Positions 15,183 to 23,400 of a stretch of DNA of 28,576 nucleotides are shown in pieces. The DNA lies in assembly GCA_049325575.1 (NCBI GenBank), contig JBMOLK010000336.1:1-28576 (forward strand), written 5' to 3'. Position numbers and translations under genes: made by a program. Position 1 is the stretch's first letter. The number at the start of each line of letters is the position of its first letter. Source of the stretch: JBMOLK01 sp049325575. Lineage in GTDB: Bacteria; Bacillota; Clostridia; Acetivibrionales; Acetivibrionaceae. The notes under the pieces are model-generated. The model saw only the letters and a list, made by a program, of their open reading frames with translations. It was not told the DNA's origin and did no database searches.

Positions 15183-15492
15183 ATAAAAACGAGCTGCTAA
15201 CTTCGTAGCCCAAAGTTCTATTTACATTTTAAAAGAAATGACTTCTTTCTCCCCTTACAAAAACTTTCTAAAATCTTCCGGCCATTTAAATATATATTAT
15301 CTTAGAAATATATATTCTCCCCTAAACCGTTCCTCATTTCTCCATTCAAATCAAGCTAAGTTAAAATATAAACTTTTAAACTACTCTAAAATTTGTCTCC
15401 CACATACAATTCCATAAATAGAAGGTAATCAATTTGTTATAATATTTTTTTAATAATAGAACTTTGGACTACCAGGCTAACAGCTTGTTTTC
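15180..15492 (-). ncRNA. Candidate ~310-nt structured RNA, or MITE-like element, with 37-bp paired ends
   Basis: Bases 15186-15222 and 15454-15490 form an imperfect inverted repeat: 31 of 37 positions match, including CCAAAGTTCTATT and AAAAC at the outer end. On the minus strand, half of the six differences are G-U wobble pairs. A promoter (TTAACA, 16 bases, TATAAA at 15499-15526) would start transcription at about 15492, almost on the first base of the repeat, and the 3' arm is followed by CGTTTTTAT, a U tract. The interior (about 230 bases) holds smaller hairpins such as AATATATAT/ATATATATT and two copies of AGGGGAGA. This pattern suits an RNA with a closing helix and an intrinsic 3' end. 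A nonautonomous transposon remnant with terminal inverted repeats is the alternative; I see no clear target duplication. It matches no RNA family I recognise (6S, tmRNA, SRP, RNase P). Confidence 0.4.
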
Positions 15493-15498
15493 CCTCCT

Positions 15499-15526
15499 TT
15501 TATACAGGTTTTTAGTTTTATGTTAA
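15499..15526 (-). promoter_or_regulatory. Promoter at the edge of the paired-end element
   Basis: On the minus strand TTAACA (15521-15526) and TATAAA (15499-15504), each 5/6 to consensus, with a 16-base spacer. The predicted start is near 15492. Confidence 0.5.
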
Positions 15527-15692
15527 TTTAAACAATAGTAAACTATAATAAGGGTAATACTACAAAGTCAAGAATTGCCTGGAACTAGAACAAGTAACAT
15601 AAGGTGCTGTAAAAATGTTAAAGCTGCTTTTGATATATATTATGGGTCAATTGCTTTAATATGTTTCGTTAACTGTTTTTATCCTTACTATA

Positions 15693-15721
15693 ATTATACA
15701 GTTATTGAAAATGTATGTCAA
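15693..15721 (-). promoter_or_regulatory. Perfect sigma-A promoter with no gene behind it
   Basis: On the minus strand TTGACA (15716-15721) and TATAAT (15693-15698) with a 17-base spacer, a full consensus match. Transcription would start near 15686 and run through noncoding sequence toward pyrG; no coding region follows for more than 850 bases. Confidence 0.7.
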
Positions 15722-15768
15722 TACTATAGGATTCACATTTGCATATAACTTTTAAATTTATCAAAACA

Positions 15769-15868
15769 TAGAGATAGCGAACTTTAAAGATAAATATATG
15801 ATTCGCTTAAACCTATTTGATTCAAATAGCTTGCTCATCAAGTTTTCTACTTTTACAGTTCGATCTCT
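15769..15868 (-). repeat. Palindromic ~100-bp repeat, copy A
   Basis: This copy matches the reverse complement of copy B (16829-16929) over its full length, by eye about 80%, including the near-identical block TCATCAAGTTT and TCTACTTTTACAGTTCGATC. Its own ends are inverted repeats of each other (TAGAGATagCGAACT and AGTTCGATCTCT). It begins 4 bases past the stop codon of the Tad-like gene, so in RNA it would form a long hairpin at that mRNA's 3' end. Confidence 0.75.
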
Positions 15869-15872
15869 TTAA

Positions 15873-16793
15873 TTACTTAACCAGCTTAACTCCTTTTAGC
15901 CCGAAATCTGTTTGGGTTTCGGCAAGCTCACCCTGGGTAAGGGTTTTAACAAAATAACCTGCTAACTCGGATCTGTTTCCCTGCCCTGCTACACCTTCAA
16001 TAAAAAATGACGCAAAACCATATACTTTCACAGGTGCTCTGCCGTTTACATCCAAGCTTTCCACTATTACCACGGTTACAATTCTAGGGCAGTCAGGCTG
16101 GAAGCTGTCAAATGTACATTTAGGACTATGATCACACTGTCTTATGAGGTTATCTACGGAGGACTTGGTGGGATTACTCATGTTACCTGGTTCTGTATCA
16201 ATCAAATCGCCCACTGATACCCTTCCCCCATACCCATAGAGTATATTGTCTCTATAGTTGGAAGTCCCTGTCCCTCCAAGCGCCAAAGACCCGTAGTTCC
16301 CACTATTCCCGTCTCCTGCGCCTTCTTTTAACGTATATTTCTGACCGTAAACCAGAGTTTGCTGCTCTATTGCAAAGGGCCTTAGCCCGCCCGTTACACT
16401 GACAACGGGTAACACCTTCGCAACGGCCCTGGCCTCTACCTTGCCTTTTTCCTGCCCAAGTATTCTGGCAAAAAAGTAGTTTACCTCTCTATTAGCTAAG
16501 ATGCTTATTCCATTTCCATCCTCCAGCATGACGATATCTGCTTCCTCTTGCTTTACTCCATTCTTTTCCAGGTAGTCTCTTGCAATAGCTAATGCGTTAT
16601 CCTCGTTATTTACAAGCTCTTGTGCAGCTGCTAAAGCCGCTGCATCGGCAGCTTTTACAAGCTCTGCCTTTTTGAGCATTATATGGCCTATATCCACGGA
16701 TATTGAAGCACATCCTATAAGAACCGAGATTGCAGTTACATACATAACCATGGTTGTCCCCTTGTTATTCTTTAGAGCTTTAACCATCTTCAC
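15873..16793 (-). CDS. TadG/TadE-like protein (putative Flp pilus-assembly or surface protein)
   Basis: A 306-residue protein with a short basic N-terminus, KNNKG, then one hydrophobic helix (about residues 13-35, TTMVMYVTAISVLIGCASISVD in reading order) and the Tad motif ending VDIGHIMLKKAELVKAADAAALAAA. This N-terminal layout is that of TadG/TadE-like pseudopilin-related proteins. The outer region is Gly/Asn/Ser-rich with two Cys near CDHSPKCTFDSFQPDC (three Cys in all there), possibly disulfide bonded. Start GTG 16793 is supported by GAGGTG (16801-16806) 7 bases upstream. No other tad gene (CpaB, TadA, TadB) is in the window, so it may be an orphan with a separate surface role. It lies between two inverted copies of a palindromic repeat, with the upstream copy in its promoter region and the downstream copy at its stop. 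Tad-like N-terminus is clear, function is not. Confidence 0.75.
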   Translation of the reverse strand: MKMVKALKNNKGTTMVMYVTAISVLIGCASISVDIGHIMLKKAELVKAADAAALAAAQELVNNEDNALAIARDYLEKNGVKQEEADIVMLEDGNGISILANREVNYFFARILGQEKGKVEARAVAKVLPVVSVTGGLRPFAIEQQTLVYGQKYTLKEGAGDGNSGNYGSLALGGTGTSNYRDNILYGYGGRVSVGDLIDTEPGNMSNPTKSSVDNLIRQCDHSPKCTFDSFQPDCPRIVTVVIVESLDVNGRAPVKVYGFASFFIEGVAGQGNRSELAGYFVKTLTQGELAETQTDFGLKGVKLVK

Positions 16794-16828
16794 TATAAAG
16801 CACCTCGATCCTTATTTTTCGTATAATA

Positions 16829-16929
16829 TAGAGATCGAACTGTAAAAGTAGATAAACTTGATGAGCCCGCCATTTGTATCAAATTAGCGGAGCGAATTAT
16901 ATGTTTATCTCTACAGTTCGTTATCTCTA
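16829..16929 (+). repeat. Palindromic ~100-bp repeat, copy B
   Basis: The element opens with TAGAGATCGAACTGTAAAAG and closes with CTACAGTTCGTTATCTCTA, which are imperfect inverted repeats of each other over about 26 bases. Copy A on the other side of the Tad-like gene is in the opposite orientation. It lies 36 bases upstream of the Tad-like start codon and 130 bases beyond the S41 protease gene. No coding capacity; a MITE-like or REP-like element is the best description. Confidence 0.75.
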
Positions 16930-16970
16930 AAATCGAACTGCAAAAATGTTAATCTTTACAGTTCGTTATA
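16929..16970 (+). repeat. Short relative of the palindromic repeat, copy C
   Basis: Directly after copy B, ATCGAACTGCAAAAATG and TCTTTACAGTTCGTTA form a 42-base miniature with the same end sequences but no interior. It may be an internally deleted copy. Confidence 0.55.
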
Positions 16971-17059
16971 TTGCAAAATAATCATCCTATATTATCATTA
17001 TACCATATAATGTAAGATAATATATGAGCCTTTATTACTATTTTTGTAGTTAATATTAA

Positions 17060-18565
17060 CTAACTGTTCTTGCTGTTGAGTACCTCCAGTGCTTTAGTGT
17101 ACTGTCTGTCCAGTTTAAGTACCAACCCCTCCAGTTTTTCATTTAATGCTTGCTGTGTTGTGAAATCCAGTACACCATAGGAATAAAGTCCACTGTCTTT
17201 TTGAAACTTTGCCACTGCATTAAAGGTTTTTTTATCCATAAGGGTATCCGGTTCGTCAACCTCGTATCCGCAAAGCTTTAGAATCTGTTCAGCATTATAC
17301 ACATCAGCGCTCTTGGTATTTAGCCCTGGCTTGCTTACCTTTTTAAGCTTTTTAACGCTTCTTACATCAATACTTACCGTTTTCTCATTTTCCACATGTA
17401 TATCAGGTTCAAGTCCCACACCGTCTATCATCCTTCCTTTTGGTGTGTAGTATTCACCTGTTGTTATTTTGGTCCAGCCAATTATTTCTTCATCCAGAGG
17501 TCTAATGCCATGTTTTACAAATAGCTCGTACCCGTTAACAACTTTTACTCCAAGCTGATCCTCATATTTTTTATAAGCCTCGGGAGAAAGAACCGGATAA
17601 ATGTTTTGTACCTTGCCCTTGCCAAAGGTCCTGGTTCCCACCAGAACACCTGCACTGGTGTCCTGTATGGCTCCGGCAAGTATTTCAGATGCACTTGCGC
17701 TCATTTCGTTTACCAGAACCACCAGTTTATACTTTAGATTCTTTAGATCAGAGTAGTACTCTTCATCCTTCTGTGATTCCGATTTAAAGTCCAGTCTGGT
17801 AATAAGTCCCTGGGGAACAAGCTTTTCAGCCACTGCTACCGCCTGGCTAACTTCCCCCCCGGGATTATCCCTTAAATCCAGCACAATCTTTTTAATCTGA
17901 TTTTTATCCATTTCTTCCAGTGCTTTATTCATAAACTCGCTTGTATTTGAATTGAACATTTCAAGCTTTATGTATCCGATATCATCCTTTATGTAATAGG
18001 TCACGGGGTTTATCCTGATCTCTTTTCTTACAACCTCAAACTTTAAGATTTCAGCTTCCCCATCCCTCATTATACCTAAAGTAACTTTTGTACCCTCTTC
18101 ACCTTTTATCAAGCTTGCAATTTCTTCAGAAGAGGCCCCTGTAACATTTTTACCGTCAACTTCAACTATGATATCCCCTTCAATGATCCCTGCATCTTCC
18201 GCCGGAGAAGCCTCAAATACTTTAACAACCATAAGGTTTTTGCCGACTTCGGTAAACATTACTCCTATACCTTTATAGGTACCTTCCATATCTCCAAAAA
18301 AGCTTTCCGCTTCTTCGTTTGTAAAATAAACCGTATATGGATCCATGGTGTCAAACATACCTTTTAAGGCTCCTTCAATCAGCTCTTCTTCGGTTATCTG
18401 ACCCTTGTACTTCTCTTTAATCATCTCCATTACACTTTTTAGATAGCTCATGTCTATCTCATCTTTATTCTGCTCCAGTGCTTGCTGTGCAAAAACAATA
18501 TTGGACATCAAAAAACAAGATATTATCATAAATAACAGTGCTGCTCTCATTGGTGACTTTTTCAC
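17060..18565 (-). CDS. Secreted S41-family C-terminal-processing protease (CtpA-like) with PDZ and peptidoglycan-binding-like domains
   Basis: A 501-residue exported serine protease. A signal peptide (about 26 residues, ending NIVFAQQ) leads to an N-terminal helical part, a PDZ domain (about 95-180) and the S41 core. The catalytic Ser/Lys dyad is visible: Ser291 in NEMSASASE and Lys316 in FGKGKVQ, with the E. coli Tsp spacing of 25 residues. The oxyanion-region LDLRDNPGG is present. The C-terminal ~80 residues (LKLCGYEVDEPDTLMDKKTF and AVAKFQKDSGL) look like a PG_binding_1 domain, as in B. subtilis CtpA/CtpB. I place the start at GTG 18565, with AGGGGA 6 bases upstream (18572-18577); the ATG at 18583, which overlaps the previous stop by one base, has no site. 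It follows two SLH protein genes at 17 and 30 bases, so it is probably cotranscribed with them and may trim cell-wall or S-layer proteins. Confidence 0.93.
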   Translation of the reverse strand: MKKSPMRAALLFMIISCFLMSNIVFAQQALEQNKDEIDMSYLKSVMEMIKEKYKGQITEEELIEGALKGMFDTMDPYTVYFTNEEAESFFGDMEGTYKGIGVMFTEVGKNLMVVKVFEASPAEDAGIIEGDIIVEVDGKNVTGASSEEIASLIKGEEGTKVTLGIMRDGEAEILKFEVVRKEIRINPVTYYIKDDIGYIKLEMFNSNTSEFMNKALEEMDKNQIKKIVLDLRDNPGGEVSQAVAVAEKLVPQGLITRLDFKSESQKDEEYYSDLKNLKYKLVVLVNEMSASASEILAGAIQDTSAGVLVGTRTFGKGKVQNIYPVLSPEAYKKYEDQLGVKVVNGYELFVKHGIRPLDEEIIGWTKITTGEYYTPKGRMIDGVGLEPDIHVENEKTVSIDVRSVKKLKKVSKPGLNTKSADVYNAEQILKLCGYEVDEPDTLMDKKTFNAVAKFQKDSGLYSYGVLDFTTQQALNEKLEGLVLKLDRQYTKALEVLNSKNS

Positions 18566-18582
18566 ATTTATTCCCCTTTTCA

Positions 18583-20130
18583 TTAATAGTTTACGATTCT
18601 TTCCCTGTAATCTTTTTTCAAATCGTTTCTCATATAGTTTATAAGTTTGTTGACAATTACCGCTGCCCTGGCTTTGGTAAGGTGTTCCTTAGGCTTCAAA
18701 TACCCCTTATCGTCGCCCAATACCAATCCTATTCTTTGTGCAACATAGACAGCATTTCTTGCATAGCCCGGAATTTCACTATTGTCTCTAAATGTAGTTG
18801 CCACACCTCCGGAGGGTGCAAGCCCTTCAAGGCCTAGTGCCTTTATAATAACTGTTATAGCATCGGCCGTTGTCAGATAGTCATCAGGTCCAAAGCTGTT
18901 ATTCCCCCTTCCGCTTATCATCCCCCTTTTATATGCACTATTTATATTATTAAAATATTTACTTTCAGTGGACACGTCCCTAAAAGGCGAAACAATCTCT
19001 TCCTTGGCACTTTTACTTGCCCTGCTTATCCTTGTATTCAATAGTGTGGGGTCCTGTGGAACTTCCTTTGCAGCAAGTACAATAGCATCAGCAAACTCTG
19101 CTCTTGTCATAACCTCCTGCGGATTAAATTTTGATGCACCTTCTCTAAATATCTCCAGGCTGTAAAGAGCCTTAACATCATTCTCAGACCAATGCCCTCT
19201 TAGGTGATTCAGCTCCGGAACCACAAGTCTTTTACTGGTTGGAAAACTTTCAATCTTTAGACTGTCCTTTGCTTCAACAAGTCTATCTGTAGATATACCG
19301 CCTGCATCAAATTCCGGGAGCTTTGAAGTATACTGCATAATACTGTTATTATATTGTGTTTGGACAAACCCTCCTTCAAAGCTTATTGTTTCCGGTTCAT
19401 TTTCAACATACTTAATTTGCTTTGTTGTTGTAGACGAAAGACTCACACTTGCAGTTCCACCCCATTTGTCTACAGAACCCTCTCCCTTGCTTTCACTTTG
19501 TATAATGTAGTTTAAAACCTGTGTCTCAGTGGTTCCCCAGAACTGGTTATAACCGTAGAACTCTCCTGTTATGTCAATAGTAATGGTTCCCCCGTTTGTC
19601 CCTGTCCCGGTCTGGTAAGTCTTTCTTCCCCACATGTTTCCTGCAAAATAATCAACAGCGGGCTTTGAGTCTATTATGTTTGTTCTCGTAAAATCGTAGT
19701 TTTTTAACGTATATGTTGTGTTTCCGATTTTAATAACTTCCGTATACCTGGTATTTAGTGTTGTCTCCTCTATTGTCTGTCCATTTTCCTTTTTGGTAAG
19801 CACTGTATTATAAATCAGAGCCCTGGTCAAGGTTGCAGACCGTTCAAGGTTGTCAAGCCTGTATGTATAATTTGCTGTAACTATATCCTTTCCGCTAGAA
19901 CTATCCTGCTTTATAGTTTTCTTAATAGTCAGGATCCCATTGAAAACTATAGGCTCCCCAGTTATAAAGACTACCTCTTTGTAGTCAAAGGAAGTCTTGC
20001 CCGGTGCCTCACCGGATGAGATGCCTCCTTCATATCCTGAGTCACCTTGTCTAGCATATACCTGTACTCCAAGAGTACTACATGTTATCAAAAATGACAA
20101 TAATGAACCTATCAATACTTTTTTTAACAT
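18583..20130 (-). CDS. S-layer homology (SLH) domain protein with unknown N-terminal region
   Basis: A 515-residue exported protein. The signal peptide ends near VQVYARQ. Residues 45-290 form a beta-rich region of unknown family with many Thr/Tyr/Asn. Three SLH repeats occupy the C-terminal 210 residues: the first from HWSENDVKALYSLEIF with FNPQEVMTRAEFADAI, the second from FRDVSTESKYFNNINSA with FGPDDYLTTADA, and the third from FRDNSEIPGYARNAV with LKPKEHLTKARAA. SLH domains bind pyruvylated secondary wall polymer, so the protein is likely anchored to the wall. Start ATG 20130 has GGAGGTG 7 bases upstream. The gene lies 31 bases after a larger SLH gene and 17 bases before the protease. The N-terminal region could be a surface adhesin or enzyme; I do not recognise it. 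Confidence 0.9.
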   Translation of the reverse strand: MLKKVLIGSLLSFLITCSTLGVQVYARQGDSGYEGGISSGEAPGKTSFDYKEVVFITGEPIVFNGILTIKKTIKQDSSSGKDIVTANYTYRLDNLERSATLTRALIYNTVLTKKENGQTIEETTLNTRYTEVIKIGNTTYTLKNYDFTRTNIIDSKPAVDYFAGNMWGRKTYQTGTGTNGGTITIDITGEFYGYNQFWGTTETQVLNYIIQSESKGEGSVDKWGGTASVSLSSTTTKQIKYVENEPETISFEGGFVQTQYNNSIMQYTSKLPEFDAGGISTDRLVEAKDSLKIESFPTSKRLVVPELNHLRGHWSENDVKALYSLEIFREGASKFNPQEVMTRAEFADAIVLAAKEVPQDPTLLNTRISRASKSAKEEIVSPFRDVSTESKYFNNINSAYKRGMISGRGNNSFGPDDYLTTADAITVIIKALGLEGLAPSGGVATTFRDNSEIPGYARNAVYVAQRIGLVLGDDKGYLKPKEHLTKARAAVIVNKLINYMRNDLKKDYRERIVNY

Positions 20131-20161
20131 GCTGCTTCACCTCCGAAAGCCTTGAAGCTTT

Positions 20162-23100
20162 TTATTCAACAAATATAATGTAAGCATCTCCGGTCTCATT
20201 ACTTTCCTTCTTGATTACCCTTACTTTGTCGCCCTTCTTCAGGTCGGATGGTTTTGCAATACTGTTGTTCTTTAAGATTATGCTGTTCTTTAGTATGTTA
20301 AGTGTCATGTCTTTACTGTCCACCCAAATGTGAGCAGCTGCATCATATATCTTTGCGTTTAAAAGCTTGAACCCTGTGGGCTCCTTATTTTGTGCCCCCT
20401 CGCCCTCTGTAGGGTTTCCTCCGCTGATATCATAAATTTCGCCTTTTGCATTTACATTACCGTAGGGCACAGTATTTATCAATACGGCATCCGAGCCATT
20501 TGACAGGACGTAAGCCGTCCTGTCTTTAAAGTTTGAATCCCCGTAGTCTGTAAAGTTACGCTGCCCCACCACTCCATTGTCGTCTATAATCCGTGAATCA
20601 TAGGTCAGCCTGAAGGTTTTTGGTGTGTTGTAATATTCCCAGGTTAAACCTTTAAGCTCTGAAAAGGATTCTACCTTAAAGTCTTTATTCTCATCTATAC
20701 TTGCTATCCTTGCCCGGTATATCTTTATGAAATCAGGATAGGCTCTATCATTTATTGAGACCACACTTGCATAGAAGCTGCCGTCATCATAGCTTCGATT
20801 TGCTACTATATACGCAGTATCCTCCGGTGCTATACTATACCCTGTAACCAGCCTGTTATCCTTAACAACTATAGTCCCCTGGCCGTATGCAATATTTTTA
20901 TATTCTTTGCTTAAAATAATCTCCCCTTCTCTTCCTGTAGTGTTAGATGCAACACTGTCATCAAATACAGGAACTTCACTGTCATTTTTGTTCCTGAATG
21001 ATATAAATACAGCCTTTTCATCCCCGCCATAGTCCTTCTCAACCGCTATATATGCTTCATGGTTTAAAAAAAGCTTCTTTACAGTATTTGTATTAAGTGT
21101 ACCATTGTTGTAAACAAAAGTATTTCCTTCTGTAAGCCCCAGAGTAGTGAAACCTTTTTGCTCCGTTCTTACCCATTTTCCGTTTTGGAACAGTTCAAGG
21201 TTTTGGAGTACAAGTCTATTGGATATGTCATCCAGATTTGCAACCACACCCTTATAGATGTTTGCAATATAATGTTCATTTCCCTCTATTGTGATTTGCT
21301 TAAGCTTTGTAAACCTGTCAGTAATGTTAAGCAGCAGCTTTACCTTATCCCCATCCTTTAAAGTATCGTAGCTTACAACCTTTTTATCAAGTATTACCGG
21401 AATACTCTTGTCCATATAGAGAATCTGCTGAATTCCGTCATCATACCTTACGGTAAGAACCCCGGGACCCTTTGAAATCACCTTAGCATGTTTTACAACA
21501 TAATTATCCACCCCGCTAATTGCTTCAACATTTCCTTTATCATCAAGCTTGATATAGACCGAATCTCCACCCTCTATGTCCTCTATCTTTCCTTCCTTAT
21601 GATTCTTTAGAACCTTTATGTTTTTAGGGTTTGAGTAGTTATATGTCCTGATGGAGGGAAGCTTTCCTTGAGGTACAGCAGTAGAGCCTATCCCGTCCTC
21701 ATCATAAAGCGTGATATATCCAAGTTGCGGATTAATATCCTCCACAATACCGCTGACCACACCCTGCTCTTTAAGCCTTAATTCTACGGTATTGATTCCC
21801 GTAATTATGTTATCTTTTATTGCAAGGATTGCATCAGTTCCAGGAACAATGCTTTTTACGTCCGATTTCCTGCCATCAATAAACACTTCTGCATTATTAC
21901 TTAAAACATATGTTACATCAACATCCTGTCCACTATTGTTAAAGGAGAAATTTCTACTTTCAATATTTACATCAGGATAGTTTATGTCAAAAATCTTTGA
22001 AATGCTTAAAGTTAAATTCTGTGGATCGATTTTATTAACTTTTGCAACTATGTATTTTGTATCCGACGTATTTGATATGACTTTTACAAACTTCACCTTA
22101 CCATCTGCTGCAGTTATATATTCAATTCTATCCCCTTCTTTTAAGAGGCTGCTTTTGCCTACCCAACCGTTTTTATAAACAATCAGGTCAACATCAGGTT
22201 CCAGTACTGCTTTACCGCTTTGTTCGTTTTTATACCCTTCAAGCTGATTATCTATAGACTCTGTAACTATCTTGTGGAGCTTACCGTTGCTGTTTCTTAT
22301 ATTAAAGGTTTTCCTGCTTATATTTACTCCTTGAGTATAATCCTTTGAGTTTTCAACACCTTCCACAGTACCTATCTTCTTTTCATACCCTAGTAAGGCG
22401 AAAAACTTTGGAGAAGCATTCTTTATTATCTGTGCCAATTGCTCTCTCGTAATAAAATCTGTAGGCCTAAAATAGCCATTCCCTTCCCCATTCATTATAT
22501 TGTTTACTAGTATTGCTTCAATATTCGGTACTTTATGGGGATCGGCACTTGCCCAATCAGTAAAGCTGTTAAATATCTTCTGCTGTCCATATACAGGTGC
22601 AAGTCCAAGGGCTTTAGCCATCCAATCGGCTACCTCCTGCCTTTGGGCAGGGGCCCCCTTATGAAAGCTATCTTCCTCTAATTCGCTCTGATCGGGACTG
22701 AAAGCATCCTCCAGGTCCTGCTGGCTTATGAGGCCTTCATTTGCTGCCAGTTGCAGGTATCCATCCGACCACATGCCAGGAGCATATGTCTTCTTTTCCT
22801 CCAGATCCCTTGCATTATCCAAAGCCTCTGCAGCCTTTTGAGCATCTGCTTCCTTTCCGATAGCCCTGTAGATAATAGCAATAGCTTGTTCTTTTGTCAC
22901 CTGATTTGTGCGTCCAAACACCTTGTCACCATAGCCTTTTATGATATCCAGTGCTCCTACCTCACAAATAGCTTCTTTGGCCCAGGTCCTTGAACTTCTG
23001 ACGTCTCTGAAGTCAATATTGTTTATAAGGGTTGATGCGTTGTCAACACCAAAGTATACCTTCTCCGGCACCTCATCGGTATAAGCTGAAGCAGCAAATG

Positions 23101-23185
23101 TAAACAGTATGAATAAAGTAAGAGATATTAGTAGTGATATGCCTGTATCAAGTTGTCTACGGAATTTCCACCTTATATACATCAT
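20162..23185 (-). CDS. Large SLH-domain surface protein with a repeat-rich beta region
   Basis: A 1007-residue exported protein. After a basic N-terminus and hydrophobic signal/anchor (about residues 15-35) come three SLH repeats (about 55-265), marked by FRDVRSSRTWAKEAI, the segment around AANEGLISQQDLEDAF, and FTDWASADPHKVPNIEAI with FRPTDFITREQLAQII. The rest, to the C-terminus, consists of repeated beta modules with a loose pattern G.V..I......L....... (for example VSGIVEDINPQLGYITLYD, AKVISKGPGVLTVRYDDG, YKGVVANLDDISNRLVLQN, ARIASIDENKDFKVES), alternating with phrases such as LKDGDKVKLLL and LKKGDKVRVI. I do not know this family by name. Start ATG 23185 is supported by AAAGG about 7 bases upstream, a weak site. 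It is the first gene of the SLH-SLH-protease group. A coat or assembly role at the wall is inferred. Confidence 0.88.
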   Translation of the reverse strand: MMYIRWKFRRQLDTGISLLISLTLFILFTFAASAYTDEVPEKVYFGVDNASTLINNIDFRDVRSSRTWAKEAICEVGALDIIKGYGDKVFGRTNQVTKEQAIAIIYRAIGKEADAQKAAEALDNARDLEEKKTYAPGMWSDGYLQLAANEGLISQQDLEDAFSPDQSELEEDSFHKGAPAQRQEVADWMAKALGLAPVYGQQKIFNSFTDWASADPHKVPNIEAILVNNIMNGEGNGYFRPTDFITREQLAQIIKNASPKFFALLGYEKKIGTVEGVENSKDYTQGVNISRKTFNIRNSNGKLHKIVTESIDNQLEGYKNEQSGKAVLEPDVDLIVYKNGWVGKSSLLKEGDRIEYITAADGKVKFVKVISNTSDTKYIVAKVNKIDPQNLTLSISKIFDINYPDVNIESRNFSFNNSGQDVDVTYVLSNNAEVFIDGRKSDVKSIVPGTDAILAIKDNIITGINTVELRLKEQGVVSGIVEDINPQLGYITLYDEDGIGSTAVPQGKLPSIRTYNYSNPKNIKVLKNHKEGKIEDIEGGDSVYIKLDDKGNVEAISGVDNYVVKHAKVISKGPGVLTVRYDDGIQQILYMDKSIPVILDKKVVSYDTLKDGDKVKLLLNITDRFTKLKQITIEGNEHYIANIYKGVVANLDDISNRLVLQNLELFQNGKWVRTEQKGFTTLGLTEGNTFVYNNGTLNTNTVKKLFLNHEAYIAVEKDYGGDEKAVFISFRNKNDSEVPVFDDSVASNTTGREGEIILSKEYKNIAYGQGTIVVKDNRLVTGYSIAPEDTAYIVANRSYDDGSFYASVVSINDRAYPDFIKIYRARIASIDENKDFKVESFSELKGLTWEYYNTPKTFRLTYDSRIIDDNGVVGQRNFTDYGDSNFKDRTAYVLSNGSDAVLINTVPYGNVNAKGEIYDISGGNPTEGEGAQNKEPTGFKLLNAKIYDAAAHIWVDSKDMTLNILKNSIILKNNSIAKPSDLKKGDKVRVIKKESNETGDAYIIFVE

Positions 23186-23328
23186 AACACTGCCTTTCTG
23201 ATTGAATATTGCAGGAACACTTGAAGTGGATCTATAGAATAAAATATCCCTTTGATGTAAGAAGGTCTTATTATATATTCGTTTAGCATACTGTTTTTTT
23301 TATAGGGCTAAATAAATTTATTTTCTTT

Positions 23329-23367
23329 TAAAAAAAGAAAATTAGCCTAAACATTATATCGGCTAAT
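23329..23367 (-). terminator. Intrinsic terminator of the MBL-fold hydrolase gene
   Basis: On the minus strand ATTAGCC and GGCTAAT (plus 23361-23367 and 23341-23347) form a perfect 7-bp stem with a 13-base loop, followed by TTTCTTTTTTT. It lies 34 bases past the stop codon and separates this gene from the large SLH gene. Confidence 0.85.
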
Positions 23368-23400
23368 TCTCCCATATCTTTTATTAATAATTTGTTACAT

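Larger units (their letters stand above)
14964..15768. other. Long noncoding region rich in hairpins and promoters
   Basis: About 800 bases between the pyrG promoter and the repeat beside the Tad-like gene. I found no reading frame with a ribosome site and a credible protein on either strand. The region holds, in order, a 14-bp inverted repeat (14983-15030), a hairpin (15106-15140), a plus-strand terminator (15142-15182), a ~310-base element with paired ends (15180-15492) and two minus-strand promoters (15499-15526 and 15693-15721). Composition is A+T-rich, lacking any known RNA motif I could recognise. Confidence 0.6.

Noticed and set aside
14964..15770. Known RNA families (6S, tmRNA, SRP RNA, RNase P, cyclic-di-GMP riboswitch)
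   Set aside because: None of the diagnostic sequence blocks I know for these was found.
16829..16970. CGAAC/GTTCG motifs as LexA (SOS) boxes
   Set aside because: The half-sites are not spaced as CGAAC-N4-GTTCG; they are explained by the ends of palindromic repeats.
17047..17062. Perfect 16-base palindrome TAGTTAATATTAACTA at the protease stop codon
   Set aside because: It is A+T-only apart from two pairs, has no loop or U run, and partly consists of coding sequence; probably chance.
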